The notes beneath the pieces were generated by a model. It was not told where the DNA came from. It worked only from the letters and a program-made list of their open reading frames with translations, and made no database searches. This document shows, piece by piece, positions 40,321 to 49,195 of a stretch of 64,000 bases of DNA. This DNA is from Candidatus Poribacteria bacterium (GTDB lineage Bacteria; Abyssobacteria; SURF-5), in assembly GCA_016215705.1 (NCBI GenBank), contig JACRIR010000229.1, positions 18,556 through 82,555 of the forward strand. The letters run 5' to 3'. Both the position numbers and the translations under genes were made by a program. The first letter of the stretch is position 1, and every line of letters starts with the position of its first letter.

Positions 40321-42516
40321 ATGTTCGAAGTCGGTCAGACGGTTGAGAATCAATATCTCGTCCTGGAGAGATACCGTGGCAGGCGGTGGACTCTCTACAC
40401 CGTGCTCGATCGCATCTCGGAGAACGTCTTTACCGTGAAGAGGCCTTCGGAAAGCCTCAGATCCGACGCTTTCTCTGCCGCTCTTTTCAGGGAGAGGGCG
40501 AAGACCTGGATAAACGTCGGGGAATGCGACGAGATTGCCAAAGCATACCTGATCAAGGATTTCGATGGAATCCCCCATCTTTTTGTCGAGTATATTGACG
40601 GCCCCACTCTTGCGGACGTCCTGAATTTGAGTCCGGGCAAGCCGCTGCCCGTTAATCAGATTATCGGCCTCATGAAAGAACTCGCCAACGGCATGCGATT
40701 CCTTCATACAGCGAGGCTTCCCGGGGAATCGATCGGTGTGATTCATGGCGTGTTAACTCCTCGTAATATTCTTACGATTGCGGGAAATATCAAGATAACG
40801 GACGTCGGCCTTTCCATATCCATGCAACAACGTGCAGATGCAAGCGCCGGATCCCTACCTGACAGGATTCATTACATGGCGCCGGAACAAATCGAGGACC
40901 CGCAAAGAGCCGACCGGCTGACCGATATTTACTCCTTCGGCGCTGTCATGTATGAGGCCGCAACCGGCGCTCCGCCGACGATAAACGTACGACGCGGAGA
41001 CCCGTTGATCGAAGCTGTGCGGCTCGATCCAGTTTCTCCGAGTTTGAGAAATCGATCGTGTCCGCAATGGTTGGAGGAAACCATTCTCAAGTGCATGGCC
41101 CGGAAGCCCGAGAACCGGTTTCAAAGTATTGACCAGATCATCTCGCTGGTGAATGACCTTGCAGGAAATGAAGGGATTCCGCAGGTCTCCCCGGATGACA
41201 AGGGCGAATCAGAGGAGGCCTCGAGGGTGGCCCGCGTGCGGGGCGTGGCCAAGAAGGAATCGCGTCGTCTCGACCACTACTATCTCGGAGTCGAGCATGT
41301 CATGATAGGTCTGCTCAATGAAGAAGAGAGCGTTGTAGTAAGTTGTCTGGGCGACATGGTGACTGCCGATCAGGTGCTTGAGAAGATGCTCTCGCGCCTC
41401 CCCAAAGGCGAAGGCCCCTGGTATTGGGACGGAATTCGAAAGACTCCCCGTTATGAGCGCGTAATGAAGCTCGCCCGAAAAATAAGACGCGCATATTCAC
41501 CCAGTGACCGGATGCTTCCGCAGCACCTTCTCCTCGCAATACTGGAGGAAGGACGGAGCATCCCGGTTCGCGTTCTGCGCGAGTTGGGAGTTGACGTGGG
41601 GACCGTGGCCGAAAACCTCAAGCGAGAGATAATGCGAAGGCGTCCCGCAATCGTCGTCCCCGACTCGGGAATTCCCGGCGCGCGCTTCGCCGGCGTGGTT
41701 CCATGCACGACCGATGTCCCCTATTGTGTCCCGTTTGTCGGCCGCAGATCCGAATTAGAGAGGACACGGGACTTGCTCCTGAATGACAGGAAAGGGGTCT
41801 TGCTTGTAGGTGATGCCGGAGTGGGAAAAACGGCGCTCGTGCATGAGTTGGCATGTGTCGCGTCAGACGGCGCGCCTGCTCTCGAACCGGGACTCACCGG
41901 CATTTTTCAACTCCGACTCGCCGCCTTGCTCGCCGGCTCGGCCGATGGAGAGCAGGCGCTCAGTTACCTGGGTGAAATGCTTGACGGCATCGTCGGCGCG
42001 CATGCGATTCTACTGATTGAGGATATCCCGACGCTTCTCGGCCTCGATATCAAGATGCCTGCCCGGGGCGCTGCAGAAATTCTAGGTGACTACATTTTAT
42101 CGAAGGGACTATTGGTCGTCGCAAGCGCCCTGCCCTCAGGATATGCCTTCTGCGAATCCAATTATCCGGAATTGGTGGCGCGCCTCGAGATAGTTAACCT
42201 GCGCGAGCCCTCGTTCGAGGAAATGCTTGAGATGCTGGCGGCGGCGAAAAGAAGGTTTGAGCTCGAGCACTCAGTCAACATCTCCGATGACGCGCTTGCG
42301 GCGGTTCTGAGAGCTTCAGAAATATTTGTGTCAGGAAGCGCTCTTCCCGGAAAAGCATTTGAGCTTCTCGATCGCATCTGCGCCGCGCGGGCATGCACAA
42401 GAGCCTCCGGAGGAGCGCTTGAACAGGAAACAATCACCGCCGCGTGCGTTGAAGGCGCGTTCTCCGACGGCGACAAGCAAGCGTCTCAAAATGAAGATTG
42501 GGTGCTGAATACATGA
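40321..42516 (+). CDS. Pseudokinase fused to Clp-N repeats and a ClpA/B-type AAA+ module
   Basis: A 731-residue fusion. Residues 1-280 have the Ser/Thr kinase fold: Lys-40 in VFTVK, FVEYIDGPTLADVL, DVG at 161-163 and APE at 187-189. The catalytic loop is HGVLTPRN (142-149) instead of HRDLKPEN, so the catalytic Asp is Val and the Lys is Thr; the Gly-rich loop is absent. Residues 318-437 hold two Clp-N-type repeats (GVEHVMIGLLNEEE, LPQHLLLAILEEG). Residues 470-715 form one AAA+ domain with FVGRRSELER, Walker A GDAGVGKT (497-504) and an altered Walker B (ILLIEDIP, 563-570). GGAGG lies five bases before ATG 40321. The kinase half likely binds or senses phosphoproteins rather than phosphorylating; the Clp half may remodel them. 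First of five coupled genes. Confidence 0.85.
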   Translation: MFEVGQTVENQYLVLERYRGRRWTLYTVLDRISENVFTVKRPSESLRSDAFSAALFRERAKTWINVGECDEIAKAYLIKDFDGIPHLFVEYIDGPTLADVLNLSPGKPLPVNQIIGLMKELANGMRFLHTARLPGESIGVIHGVLTPRNILTIAGNIKITDVGLSISMQQRADASAGSLPDRIHYMAPEQIEDPQRADRLTDIYSFGAVMYEAATGAPPTINVRRGDPLIEAVRLDPVSPSLRNRSCPQWLEETILKCMARKPENRFQSIDQIISLVNDLAGNEGIPQVSPDDKGESEEASRVARVRGVAKKESRRLDHYYLGVEHVMIGLLNEEESVVVSCLGDMVTADQVLEKMLSRLPKGEGPWYWDGIRKTPRYERVMKLARKIRRAYSPSDRMLPQHLLLAILEEGRSIPVRVLRELGVDVGTVAENLKREIMRRRPAIVVPDSGIPGARFAGVVPCTTDVPYCVPFVGRRSELERTRDLLLNDRKGVLLVGDAGVGKTALVHELACVASDGAPALEPGLTGIFQLRLAALLAGSADGEQALSYLGEMLDGIVGAHAILLIEDIPTLLGLDIKMPARGAAEILGDYILSKGLLVVASALPSGYAFCESNYPELVARLEIVNLREPSFEEMLEMLAAAKRRFELEHSVNISDDALAAVLRASEIFVSGSALPGKAFELLDRICAARACTRASGGALEQETITAACVEGAFSDGDKQASQNEDWVLNT

Positions 42517-42881
42517 AGGCGCCCGAAATAAACAGAGCCCATAGAGCAAAAGAACCTGTCTCCGGAAAATTCGTCATCGAGGTCATGAATGGTCCTGAAG
42601 ACGGGCGAACTACGGTTTGCGACCAAATGCCGATCACCATCGGGAGAGCAACAGACAACGCTGTGCATCTTCCGTATGATCATCTCATCTCCCGACACCA
42701 CGCTCGACTTGTTGAGGCGGAGGGCAAGATGATGGTCTGCGACCTCAAGAGCACTAATGGCACATTCGTCGGAAGCAGGCGCGTCCACGGCAAAATTGTC
42801 ATAGAGCGCGGGAAGCTCTTCCGTGTGGGCGCCACTCTGCTCTGCATGAGATCGGGTGAGGCTGAGTCCACGGACAAGTGA
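42513..42881 (+). CDS. FHA-domain protein
   Basis: A 122-residue protein consisting almost only of a forkhead-associated domain, which binds phosphothreonine peptides. Core motifs are intact: ITIGRATDNAVHLPY, ISRHHARL and DLKSTNGTFVGS. It overlaps the preceding gene by four bases (ATGA), so the two are translationally coupled. With the partner kinase domain apparently dead, the phosphorylation that this FHA domain reads must come from another kinase, or it may bind an unphosphorylated partner. Confidence 0.9.
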   Translation: MKAPEINRAHRAKEPVSGKFVIEVMNGPEDGRTTVCDQMPITIGRATDNAVHLPYDHLISRHHARLVEAEGKMMVCDLKSTNGTFVGSRRVHGKIVIERGKLFRVGATLLCMRSGEAESTDK

Positions 42882-42887
42882 TAGGGT

Positions 42888-44768
42888 GTGACGCGCATGG
42901 GGACTAAGGACCACGGCGCCGGCGGACGAGATCATGTTAGGCCGCGGAGAAAACTGCCCTGTGTCAACCATCCGAAAACTCCCGCCGCAGCTCGCTGCCA
43001 GGTTTGCGGGAATCCGATATGCTCTCAGTGTCTCACTTCGTACGAGGGCGCGCAGATTTGCAGCAGCCAATGCTGGAACGCGAGGGTAACGAGCGAATCC
43101 GCTACGGCAGCCACTGAGGAAAAGGCGCGCCGCAGAAAGAAGGAGAAAGTTGCGGATCGCGCGGTGACCATAGTATTGTTGAGCGCATTCATTATCATAG
43201 TGGCCGTCGCCGGGATTTTCGCTTACGTCAAGCTCTCGAATCATGCCGGAGAGAAGATTTGGGAGTACTCCGATTCAGCCGGATACCTTTCTTTTTCCAT
43301 TCAGCCGGATTCAAACACACTCTTTCTCCTGTCAAGGGACAAGCTCGAGGCAATCCACTCGCTTACGGGCAGAAGTACGTGGAGCGTCAAACTGCCCGAG
43401 AGGGTGAGCTCACCGAGAATATTCATAATTGATGATGATCGATGCCTACTGAGTCTCAAGAACAAGGTGCTCTTGTGCGGTTCGGCTCAGGCCACTCCCA
43501 TGTGGGTGTATTCGGCCCCTCAACCTTTCATGTCCGCCCGGCCGGTTTTCTTTGATAACCGTCTCTATTCGGCAAGCTCCGCAGGCGGATATCCCACCTT
43601 CTATTCAGGGGAAGATTCTGATTACTTCGACAGAGACTACTACTATCTCGAAGAGGATTTTGACTCCGAGGAAGGGGAGGACCTTTCCGTGTCGTGGAGG
43701 AAGAGGAGCCAGGGCCAGGACAAAGAAGAAAAGAAAGCATCGACCGTCAGCTCCGTCGATATGACTTCCGGTGCGCAATTGTGGAAAACCGAACTGGAAG
43801 ACCGCAGAGTCGGCGGCCTGATGGCTGATAAGGACTATGTCTATGTTGTCGCATATGATTTCGACGATGACTTGCGAAGCAGATACCGGTTACAAGCGGA
43901 AGATACCAAGTCCGGCGCTGAACAGCAGGCTGGATCGGACGAACAAGTCGGAAGCGCTCAACTCTGGGCCTTGAATGCTGCGACCGGAAAAGCCGAATGG
44001 AAACTGGAGGGCGGAGGAGGCTTCGTCATTCCTCCAATGATGAGCGGGGAAGGCATCGTCTTTTCGACCGAAAAAAATATCTACTTGATCTCGGCGAGCG
44101 GGCAAATCAAATGGACTTATCCGATCCCGGACAAACTCATCAGCTCGTTTCAACCTTACACGGATAAACTGTTTGTGTCAACGAGTGACGGCTTCCTTTT
44201 TTGCCTCGATCTCGCAACCGGACAGAAGAAATGGATGACTGAAATCGGGGATGATCCCGGCAGGATCGTCGTTTCGCCTCCGCTGCTTTATGTCTCCGGC
44301 TTGGCCAGGAGAGAGGAGGTCGAACGCAAGGTGATTCCAACGAAACGGTGGCAAGGCTCAGAGGACCTGCTGAAAAAGGCCCTCAAACCTTCCGGCCCGA
44401 CGTATGAAAAGATTCTCCTCGGCATTGACATCGAGAGCGGCCAAACACGCGTGTCAATACCCAAGATCACCGGCAATTTTGCACACGGGGGCGGCGTGCT
44501 CTATGCGCTTCGCTATTTCGAATGGATGCAGTTCCTCGATGCGAGCGCCGATCCTACTCAATTATCAAAGACTGTCTCAAACCTCGGCGCCTATGATGCC
44601 TTGAGCGGCGAGAAGATTTGGGAGACTGCGATAGAGGGATACGCCTCGAACCTCAGTTTGGGAAAGAACGCTGTTTTCATTACTGCGCGTTTTCAGGAAG
44701 TCAGTCTGGCCGCCGACCAGGGCAATAAGATAATACCAACTCGCTTGATAGGTATTTCCCTCCAATAG
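42888..44768 (+). CDS. Zinc-finger / membrane / PQQ-type beta-propeller protein
   Basis: A 626-residue bitopic protein. The N-terminal cytoplasmic part has a B-box-like zinc finger (CVNHPKTPAAARCQVCGNPI, then CSQC and CSSQC) and a basic stretch. A single membrane helix follows (VTIVLLSAFIIIVAVAGIFA, near residues 95-115). The rest is an extracytoplasmic beta-propeller with repeated PQQ-like blades: GRSTWSVKLPERV, GAQLWKTELEDRRVGG, GKAEWKLEGGGGFVIP, GQIKWTYPIPDKLISS, GQKKWMTEIGDDPG, GEKIWETAIEGYAS. An Asp/Glu/Tyr-rich loop interrupts it (near residue 240). No PQQ-enzyme active site is evident, so it is more likely a scaffold or sensor. GTG 42888 or ATG 42897 could be the start. Confidence 0.82.
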   Translation: MTRMGTKDHGAGGRDHVRPRRKLPCVNHPKTPAAARCQVCGNPICSQCLTSYEGAQICSSQCWNARVTSESATAATEEKARRRKKEKVADRAVTIVLLSAFIIIVAVAGIFAYVKLSNHAGEKIWEYSDSAGYLSFSIQPDSNTLFLLSRDKLEAIHSLTGRSTWSVKLPERVSSPRIFIIDDDRCLLSLKNKVLLCGSAQATPMWVYSAPQPFMSARPVFFDNRLYSASSAGGYPTFYSGEDSDYFDRDYYYLEEDFDSEEGEDLSVSWRKRSQGQDKEEKKASTVSSVDMTSGAQLWKTELEDRRVGGLMADKDYVYVVAYDFDDDLRSRYRLQAEDTKSGAEQQAGSDEQVGSAQLWALNAATGKAEWKLEGGGGFVIPPMMSGEGIVFSTEKNIYLISASGQIKWTYPIPDKLISSFQPYTDKLFVSTSDGFLFCLDLATGQKKWMTEIGDDPGRIVVSPPLLYVSGLARREEVERKVIPTKRWQGSEDLLKKALKPSGPTYEKILLGIDIESGQTRVSIPKITGNFAHGGGVLYALRYFEWMQFLDASADPTQLSKTVSNLGAYDALSGEKIWETAIEGYASNLSLGKNAVFITARFQEVSLAADQGNKIIPTRLIGISLQ

Positions 44769-44776
44769 GGTGTTCC

Positions 44777-45880
44777 ATGCGTCTTCCGGAAAGTGGTGGG
44801 CCAATCACCAACCGCATCGTTGACCTGCTCGGAAACTCAATCGAGCTTACTACCGAGTATTGCTGCAAGTACCACCCCCGCAAGAATGCCACTTCCATGT
44901 GTGAATGTTGCGGAGCAGACCTCTGCTCCGATTGCTCAAACATCCGCACACGTCGAGTGGTCTGCTCCAAATGCATGAGCACGCTTGACAAGACGTTCTC
45001 CGGAATGGGACCGGCTTCGTTGTTTACGCGCGTATTCACCCATCCTTTTGCCATAGCGCTCGTCCTGATCTCAATCCTCGGCTACCTTCTTTTCAGCTTT
45101 GGTCAAACCCATCGAAAGGGGCTGCTCAGAGGCGCTTCTGCGGCTGTTGACGCCTCCGAAGAACAACTCCGCCTGAAAATGCTTCTCTATGCTCAGAAGG
45201 CGGAAAGAGTCGAAACACATGCCGACGCCCTGCGCGAGGAGGGCCGTCTTGGAGAAGCCAACCGTGACTGTGACCGCGCAAGAACGATCTACGAAATGTT
45301 GACCCAGGAGGCAACCGGCAGGTGGGAGCACAACATCGTTACGCTTGCCCGCGCGCGGCTCCTGGAAAAGATGGGGGAACACTCATACGCCGAGGGCCTC
45401 TACAGGAGTCTGGCCAACATGCCGGAGCCCGACAAGACGTACGCGGCAATCGCGCAATTTCATCTGGCGGTGTTACAAGAAAAGCTGGATCGCGAAAAGG
45501 CGTTGGAAACATACAATGCTTTTCTGCGCAGCCTGACCTTTGTTCCCGATAACCTTTCACGTGCGCTCAATGTGATGTCCCATACGGAAGGCGCCTACAA
45601 CTATGAGAGCCGTTTGCGCGCCGCCACGCGAACCGACTTTGATTTTGAGAAAGCGAAAGCGGAGGCGTCTCTCCGGATGGGGCGTCTACTTCTTGCTCTC
45701 GGGCGTCCCGAAGATGCAAAGGATAGCTTCAGGCTTGTGCTCGAGGAAGATGCGGGCTCAAAACTGGCCGACCAGGCGCGGACCGAGCTCGACAAAATGC
45801 GCGCGTTTGATAAGCAAAAAGAGCCTCTCGCCGAAAAGACCGAGCATGCGGAGAAGGTGGTGATAACTCACTTTGAGTGA
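44777..45880 (+). CDS. Zinc-finger / membrane / TPR protein
   Basis: A 367-residue protein with the same design as its neighbour. It has an N-terminal B-box-like zinc finger (CCKYHPRKNATSMCECCGAD, CSDC, CSKC), then a membrane helix (HPFAIALVLISILGYLLFSF). A large alpha-helical region with TPR-type repeats follows (AERVETHADALREEGRLGEA, TYAAIAQFHLAVLQEKLDRE, EASLRMGRLLLALGRPEDAK). A protein-protein interaction role at the membrane is inferred. It starts eight bases after the previous stop, and its own stop overlaps the next start (GTGA). Confidence 0.8.
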   Translation: MRLPESGGPITNRIVDLLGNSIELTTEYCCKYHPRKNATSMCECCGADLCSDCSNIRTRRVVCSKCMSTLDKTFSGMGPASLFTRVFTHPFAIALVLISILGYLLFSFGQTHRKGLLRGASAAVDASEEQLRLKMLLYAQKAERVETHADALREEGRLGEANRDCDRARTIYEMLTQEATGRWEHNIVTLARARLLEKMGEHSYAEGLYRSLANMPEPDKTYAAIAQFHLAVLQEKLDREKALETYNAFLRSLTFVPDNLSRALNVMSHTEGAYNYESRLRAATRTDFDFEKAKAEASLRMGRLLLALGRPEDAKDSFRLVLEEDAGSKLADQARTELDKMRAFDKQKEPLAEKTEHAEKVVITHFE

Positions 45881-47169
45881 GCATAGCCATGCTGCTTCCT
45901 TATAGAATCGAAACCGAATCCGAGAAACTCAGCCTTCTCACGTACATTATCATAGGCGCGAATGCCGCAATATTCCTCTCCATGCGCTTTCTTCCCGCCT
46001 CGATGCTCGAGATGGCATACTATGATTACGGATTCATTCCCGAGCGGATTCATCTTTTCACCATGTTCTCCTCGATGTTCATCCATGTGGGCTGGCTCCA
46101 TATCGTCGGCAACATGTACTTCTTATGGCTTTTCGGGCGGGCTCTCGAAGGCAGAATGAACGGCGGCCTCTTTGTGGCTTTGTATTTCGGCAGCGGAATT
46201 GCCGGCGGCCTCCTCCAGGCATGGCTCACGCCGGACTATTTGACCGATGTTCCGTGCATCGGCGCGTCGGGGGCTATTTCGGGCGTTTTGGGAGCCTACA
46301 TGATCATGCATCCGCGCGAGGAGGTAGACTGCATCTATTTTTCGTTTGCTATGAGATATGCGACCTCGATATCACTTGCGAGTGTGTGGGTGCTTGGCTC
46401 ATGGTTTTTCCTGCAATTCGCAAATGCGCTCTGGCTCTCGCCAAAAACCGCGGAAGGAATGGTGGCGTTCTGGGCGCACATTGGCGGTTTCGCGTCTGCG
46501 GCTGTGGCCGCGGCTCTCTTCAAATATTCGGCCGCTCTCGCGCGAACAATACGACGGCGCTCAGGAACTGTTGCTCTCGAGGAGTACTCCGACCTCATTC
46601 ATAAAGGCCGCGTCGATGAAGCGGCGACACGGTTGAGCCTTGCCGTGAAAGCAAGTCCGTCGGATGCGCTCGTTCTCGCCGAATGCGGAAAACTCGAGTT
46701 GACCAGAGGCAACAGAAGCGGAGCGCGGAAACTGCTCAGGCGATCTCTCAAGAATGCGCTTGACCAAAAAAACGATGCAAAGGCAATCTCCGCCTACCTG
46801 GCGCTCACGACAGCGGGAGAGAACCCTCCCGATAACTCACGCCGCCTCATCATGGGCCGAAGGTTTGCTCGCCTCAAGAAGTACGGGCACGCGCTCGGCA
46901 TTATGTCTGAGGCCTTCGATGAAAAAAGCGGCGCCCGCAGCCCTGCCCCGGATTCCTCCGGGCGACGCAGCGGCAAGAAATCCGTTCTCGAGATGGAAGG
47001 CCTCGACAAACTGCTCTACGAGATTGCCGAAATCCTCGGCGGACCCTTGAAGGACCAGGCGCGCGCAGCCGCTGCTTATGGAATCCTTAAGGAGCTATTC
47101 CCGCATTCCCCCCGCAGCCTTGATGCCGAGTATCAACTTCGTAAACTCCGGGCGTTCAAGAAGGTGTGA
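45877..47169 (+). CDS. Rhomboid-family intramembrane serine protease with C-terminal TPRs
   Basis: A 430-residue membrane protein. Residues 15-225 are a rhomboid core: HVGWLHIVGNMYFLWLFGRA (loop 1 region), GxSG motif in CIGASGAISGVLGAY (catalytic Ser), and the catalytic His in AHIGGFASAAVAAAL. A soluble C-terminal half follows with TPR-like helices (DEAATRLSLAVKASPSDALV, AYGILKELFPHSPRSLDAEY). Rhomboids cleave membrane-anchored substrates; the two bitopic zinc-finger proteins next door are obvious candidate substrates. GTG 45877 overlaps the preceding stop; ATG 45889 is also possible. Last gene of the operon. Confidence 0.88.
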   Translation: MSIAMLLPYRIETESEKLSLLTYIIIGANAAIFLSMRFLPASMLEMAYYDYGFIPERIHLFTMFSSMFIHVGWLHIVGNMYFLWLFGRALEGRMNGGLFVALYFGSGIAGGLLQAWLTPDYLTDVPCIGASGAISGVLGAYMIMHPREEVDCIYFSFAMRYATSISLASVWVLGSWFFLQFANALWLSPKTAEGMVAFWAHIGGFASAAVAAALFKYSAALARTIRRRSGTVALEEYSDLIHKGRVDEAATRLSLAVKASPSDALVLAECGKLELTRGNRSGARKLLRRSLKNALDQKNDAKAISAYLALTTAGENPPDNSRRLIMGRRFARLKKYGHALGIMSEAFDEKSGARSPAPDSSGRRSGKKSVLEMEGLDKLLYEIAEILGGPLKDQARAAAAYGILKELFPHSPRSLDAEYQLRKLRAFKKV

Positions 47170-47198
47170 TCCCGCTTAAGATACCGGTAAATCCGCAA

Positions 47199-47227
47199 TT
47201 GACTTTCGCCTGGCCGTAAGCTAACAT
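47199..47227 (+). promoter_or_regulatory. Promoter ahead of the biotin carboxylase gene
   Basis: TTGACT 47199-47204, a 17-base spacer and TAACAT 47222-47227. A leader of about 180 bases would follow before ATG 47415; it contains only a fragment of the GTGAATTCATTCGC repeat. Confidence 0.6.
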
Positions 47228-47414
47228 CTAACGGAGAAGTCGAATCTGTCCCGCAATCGGCATTTTTGGGGAAACCGACGCAGGTGTGAATTCATTCGCA
47301 TGGCGCCATCATCCTTTTTGTCCCAAGACGTTCATCGAATAAACCCAAGCCTGCGGAATCGCGGGACAATCCCGGTTACCCTTTATTGCAGGAAGAGTAT
47401 TCTGAGAAAGAACC

Positions 47415-49118
47415 ATGATGAATGAGAGCGCTTTTAGGCCTTCTTTTAAGAAGGTGCTGGTTGCAAACAGGGGCGAAATTGCGATAAGGATAATTCGCGC
47501 GTGCCAGGAATTAGGCATAAGAACGGTCGCGATTTACTCCGATGCCGACAAAAACTCTTTTTACTATCGCATCGCCGACGAAGCTCACAACATAAAGGGA
47601 TCAAGCGCCAGACAAACCTACCTGAACATAGAAAAAGTCCTGGATGTCGCGCGCAAGACCGGCTGCGCCGCAGTGCATCCGGGATACGGTTTCCTGTCGG
47701 AGAATCCCGATTTCGCCTCTGCGTGCAACGAGGCTGGCATAAAATTCATAGGGCCGTCGAGCGCGTGCATGAGGAAAATCGCGGACAAAGCGCATATCAA
47801 GAAGACGATGCAGGTCAATGGCATACCCGTGCTCCCGTCAATCGAGAGCGAAGCCGATTCAGATAGGCTGCGCATCTTGACGAAGGAAATGGGATTCCCG
47901 CTGATTGTAAAACCCTCCTTCGGCGGCGGCGGGAAGGGCATGCGAATTGTCCGGTCGGGGGAAGAACTCGAGGACGCCCTGCGCTATGCAAGAGCCATAG
48001 GGAAGTCCGCTTTCCGCAACGAAGCGTTTTATATCGAAAAATACCTTGAAAAGCCCCGACACGTCGAGGTGCAGATATTGGCCGACAGCGATGGAAAAAT
48101 TATCGCTCTCGGAGAAAGGGAATGCTCGATACAAAGGAGCCACCAGAAGCTGATTGAAGAATCACCCTCTCCCGCTCTGACGCCGGAAAAGAGAAATGAA
48201 GTGATCGAACTCGCGAAAAAGGCCGCAGCGGTCGTCGAGTACGAAAACGCCGGCACCATAGAATTCCTTTACTATGACGGCAGATTCTATTTCCTTGAGG
48301 TGAATGGAAGAATCCAGGTCGAACATTCAGTCACGGAGCTTGTTACCGGAATGGACCTCGTCAAGGAGCAAATCCGGATAGCCTGCGGAGGCAAGATAGA
48401 GGAATCCATGCAAGACATACCTGCCGATGGGTGGGCGATTCAGTGTCGGATAAATGCTGAAGACCCTTATAACCAGTTCGCCCCCAGCCCGGGCACGATC
48501 ACGGGTTATCGCGCGCCCGGAGGCATGGGAGTCAGAGTGGACACCGGTATTTTCATGGGCTATACCATTCCGACGCAATATGACTCGCTGGTTTCAAAAT
48601 TGTCGGTATGGGGAAGAGACCGAACCGAAGCGGTTTCGAGGATGCGAAGGGTTCTCAGCGAATACGTGATACTCGGTATTCGGACTCTGTTGCCTCTACA
48701 CAGAGCCATATTCCGCGAAAAAAATTTCCTCAACGGGGACTACACTACAAACTACGTCGAAGAACATCTTGAAGACCTCTTGGAAAGCATGAAGCAGATC
48801 GAGAAAAGCGAGAAATCTCATGATGAACTGCTGGCCGAAGTTTTCACCTCCGTCTGTCGTTTGGTTCTGAACGAGAACCACGCGCGAAATAGTAAGGCGA
48901 CGAGCGGTGTGGCCCCGTTTCCGGAGGGGTCGCACGCGGAGGTTTCGGAAGAAGAAACCATCGCCGTAATCGCAGCCGCGATTGCAGTCGCCATGGAATC
49001 CGAAGGAACCCCCATCCGCAGTCTTGCGCAACGGAGCGCTACGGTAAATACATGGGCAACAATCGGACGCATCGCTCAAATGAATCAGCGCTTGCCTTGT
49101 CTCCAACGGCAACGATAA
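47415..49118 (+). CDS. Biotin carboxylase subunit (acyl-CoA/pyruvate carboxylase A-type) with C-terminal extension
   Basis: ATP-grasp enzyme that carboxylates biotin on a carrier protein. N-terminal KVLVANRGEIAIRIIRACQE, ATP loop FGGGGKGMRIV, EYENAGTIEFLYYDGRFYFL, and VNGRIQVEHSVTELVTGMDL, where the usual NPR triplet is NGR. After about residue 460, an extension of roughly 100 residues ends with a helix like that in sodium-pump decarboxylase gamma subunits or archaeal-type pyruvate carboxylase (EEETIAVIAAAIAVAMESEG). No biotin carrier domain or carboxyltransferase gene is adjacent. Substrate is undetermined (acetyl-CoA, propionyl-CoA or pyruvate). ATG 47415 or 47418; RBS weak. Confidence 0.87.
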   Translation: MMNESAFRPSFKKVLVANRGEIAIRIIRACQELGIRTVAIYSDADKNSFYYRIADEAHNIKGSSARQTYLNIEKVLDVARKTGCAAVHPGYGFLSENPDFASACNEAGIKFIGPSSACMRKIADKAHIKKTMQVNGIPVLPSIESEADSDRLRILTKEMGFPLIVKPSFGGGGKGMRIVRSGEELEDALRYARAIGKSAFRNEAFYIEKYLEKPRHVEVQILADSDGKIIALGERECSIQRSHQKLIEESPSPALTPEKRNEVIELAKKAAAVVEYENAGTIEFLYYDGRFYFLEVNGRIQVEHSVTELVTGMDLVKEQIRIACGGKIEESMQDIPADGWAIQCRINAEDPYNQFAPSPGTITGYRAPGGMGVRVDTGIFMGYTIPTQYDSLVSKLSVWGRDRTEAVSRMRRVLSEYVILGIRTLLPLHRAIFREKNFLNGDYTTNYVEEHLEDLLESMKQIEKSEKSHDELLAEVFTSVCRLVLNENHARNSKATSGVAPFPEGSHAEVSEEETIAVIAAAIAVAMESEGTPIRSLAQRSATVNTWATIGRIAQMNQRLPCLQRQR

Positions 49119-49195
49119 AAGGTAGCGCGGATGCATGCACGAATTTATTTGCACAGACACCCCTGATTGGCAATCCGGGAATGCAACGAGGCGAG

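Noticed and set aside
40213-40746. N-terminal extension of the PHP protein by 178 codons
   Set aside because: It would run antisense through the strong promoter and start of the pseudokinase gene, and has no PHP-family sequence.
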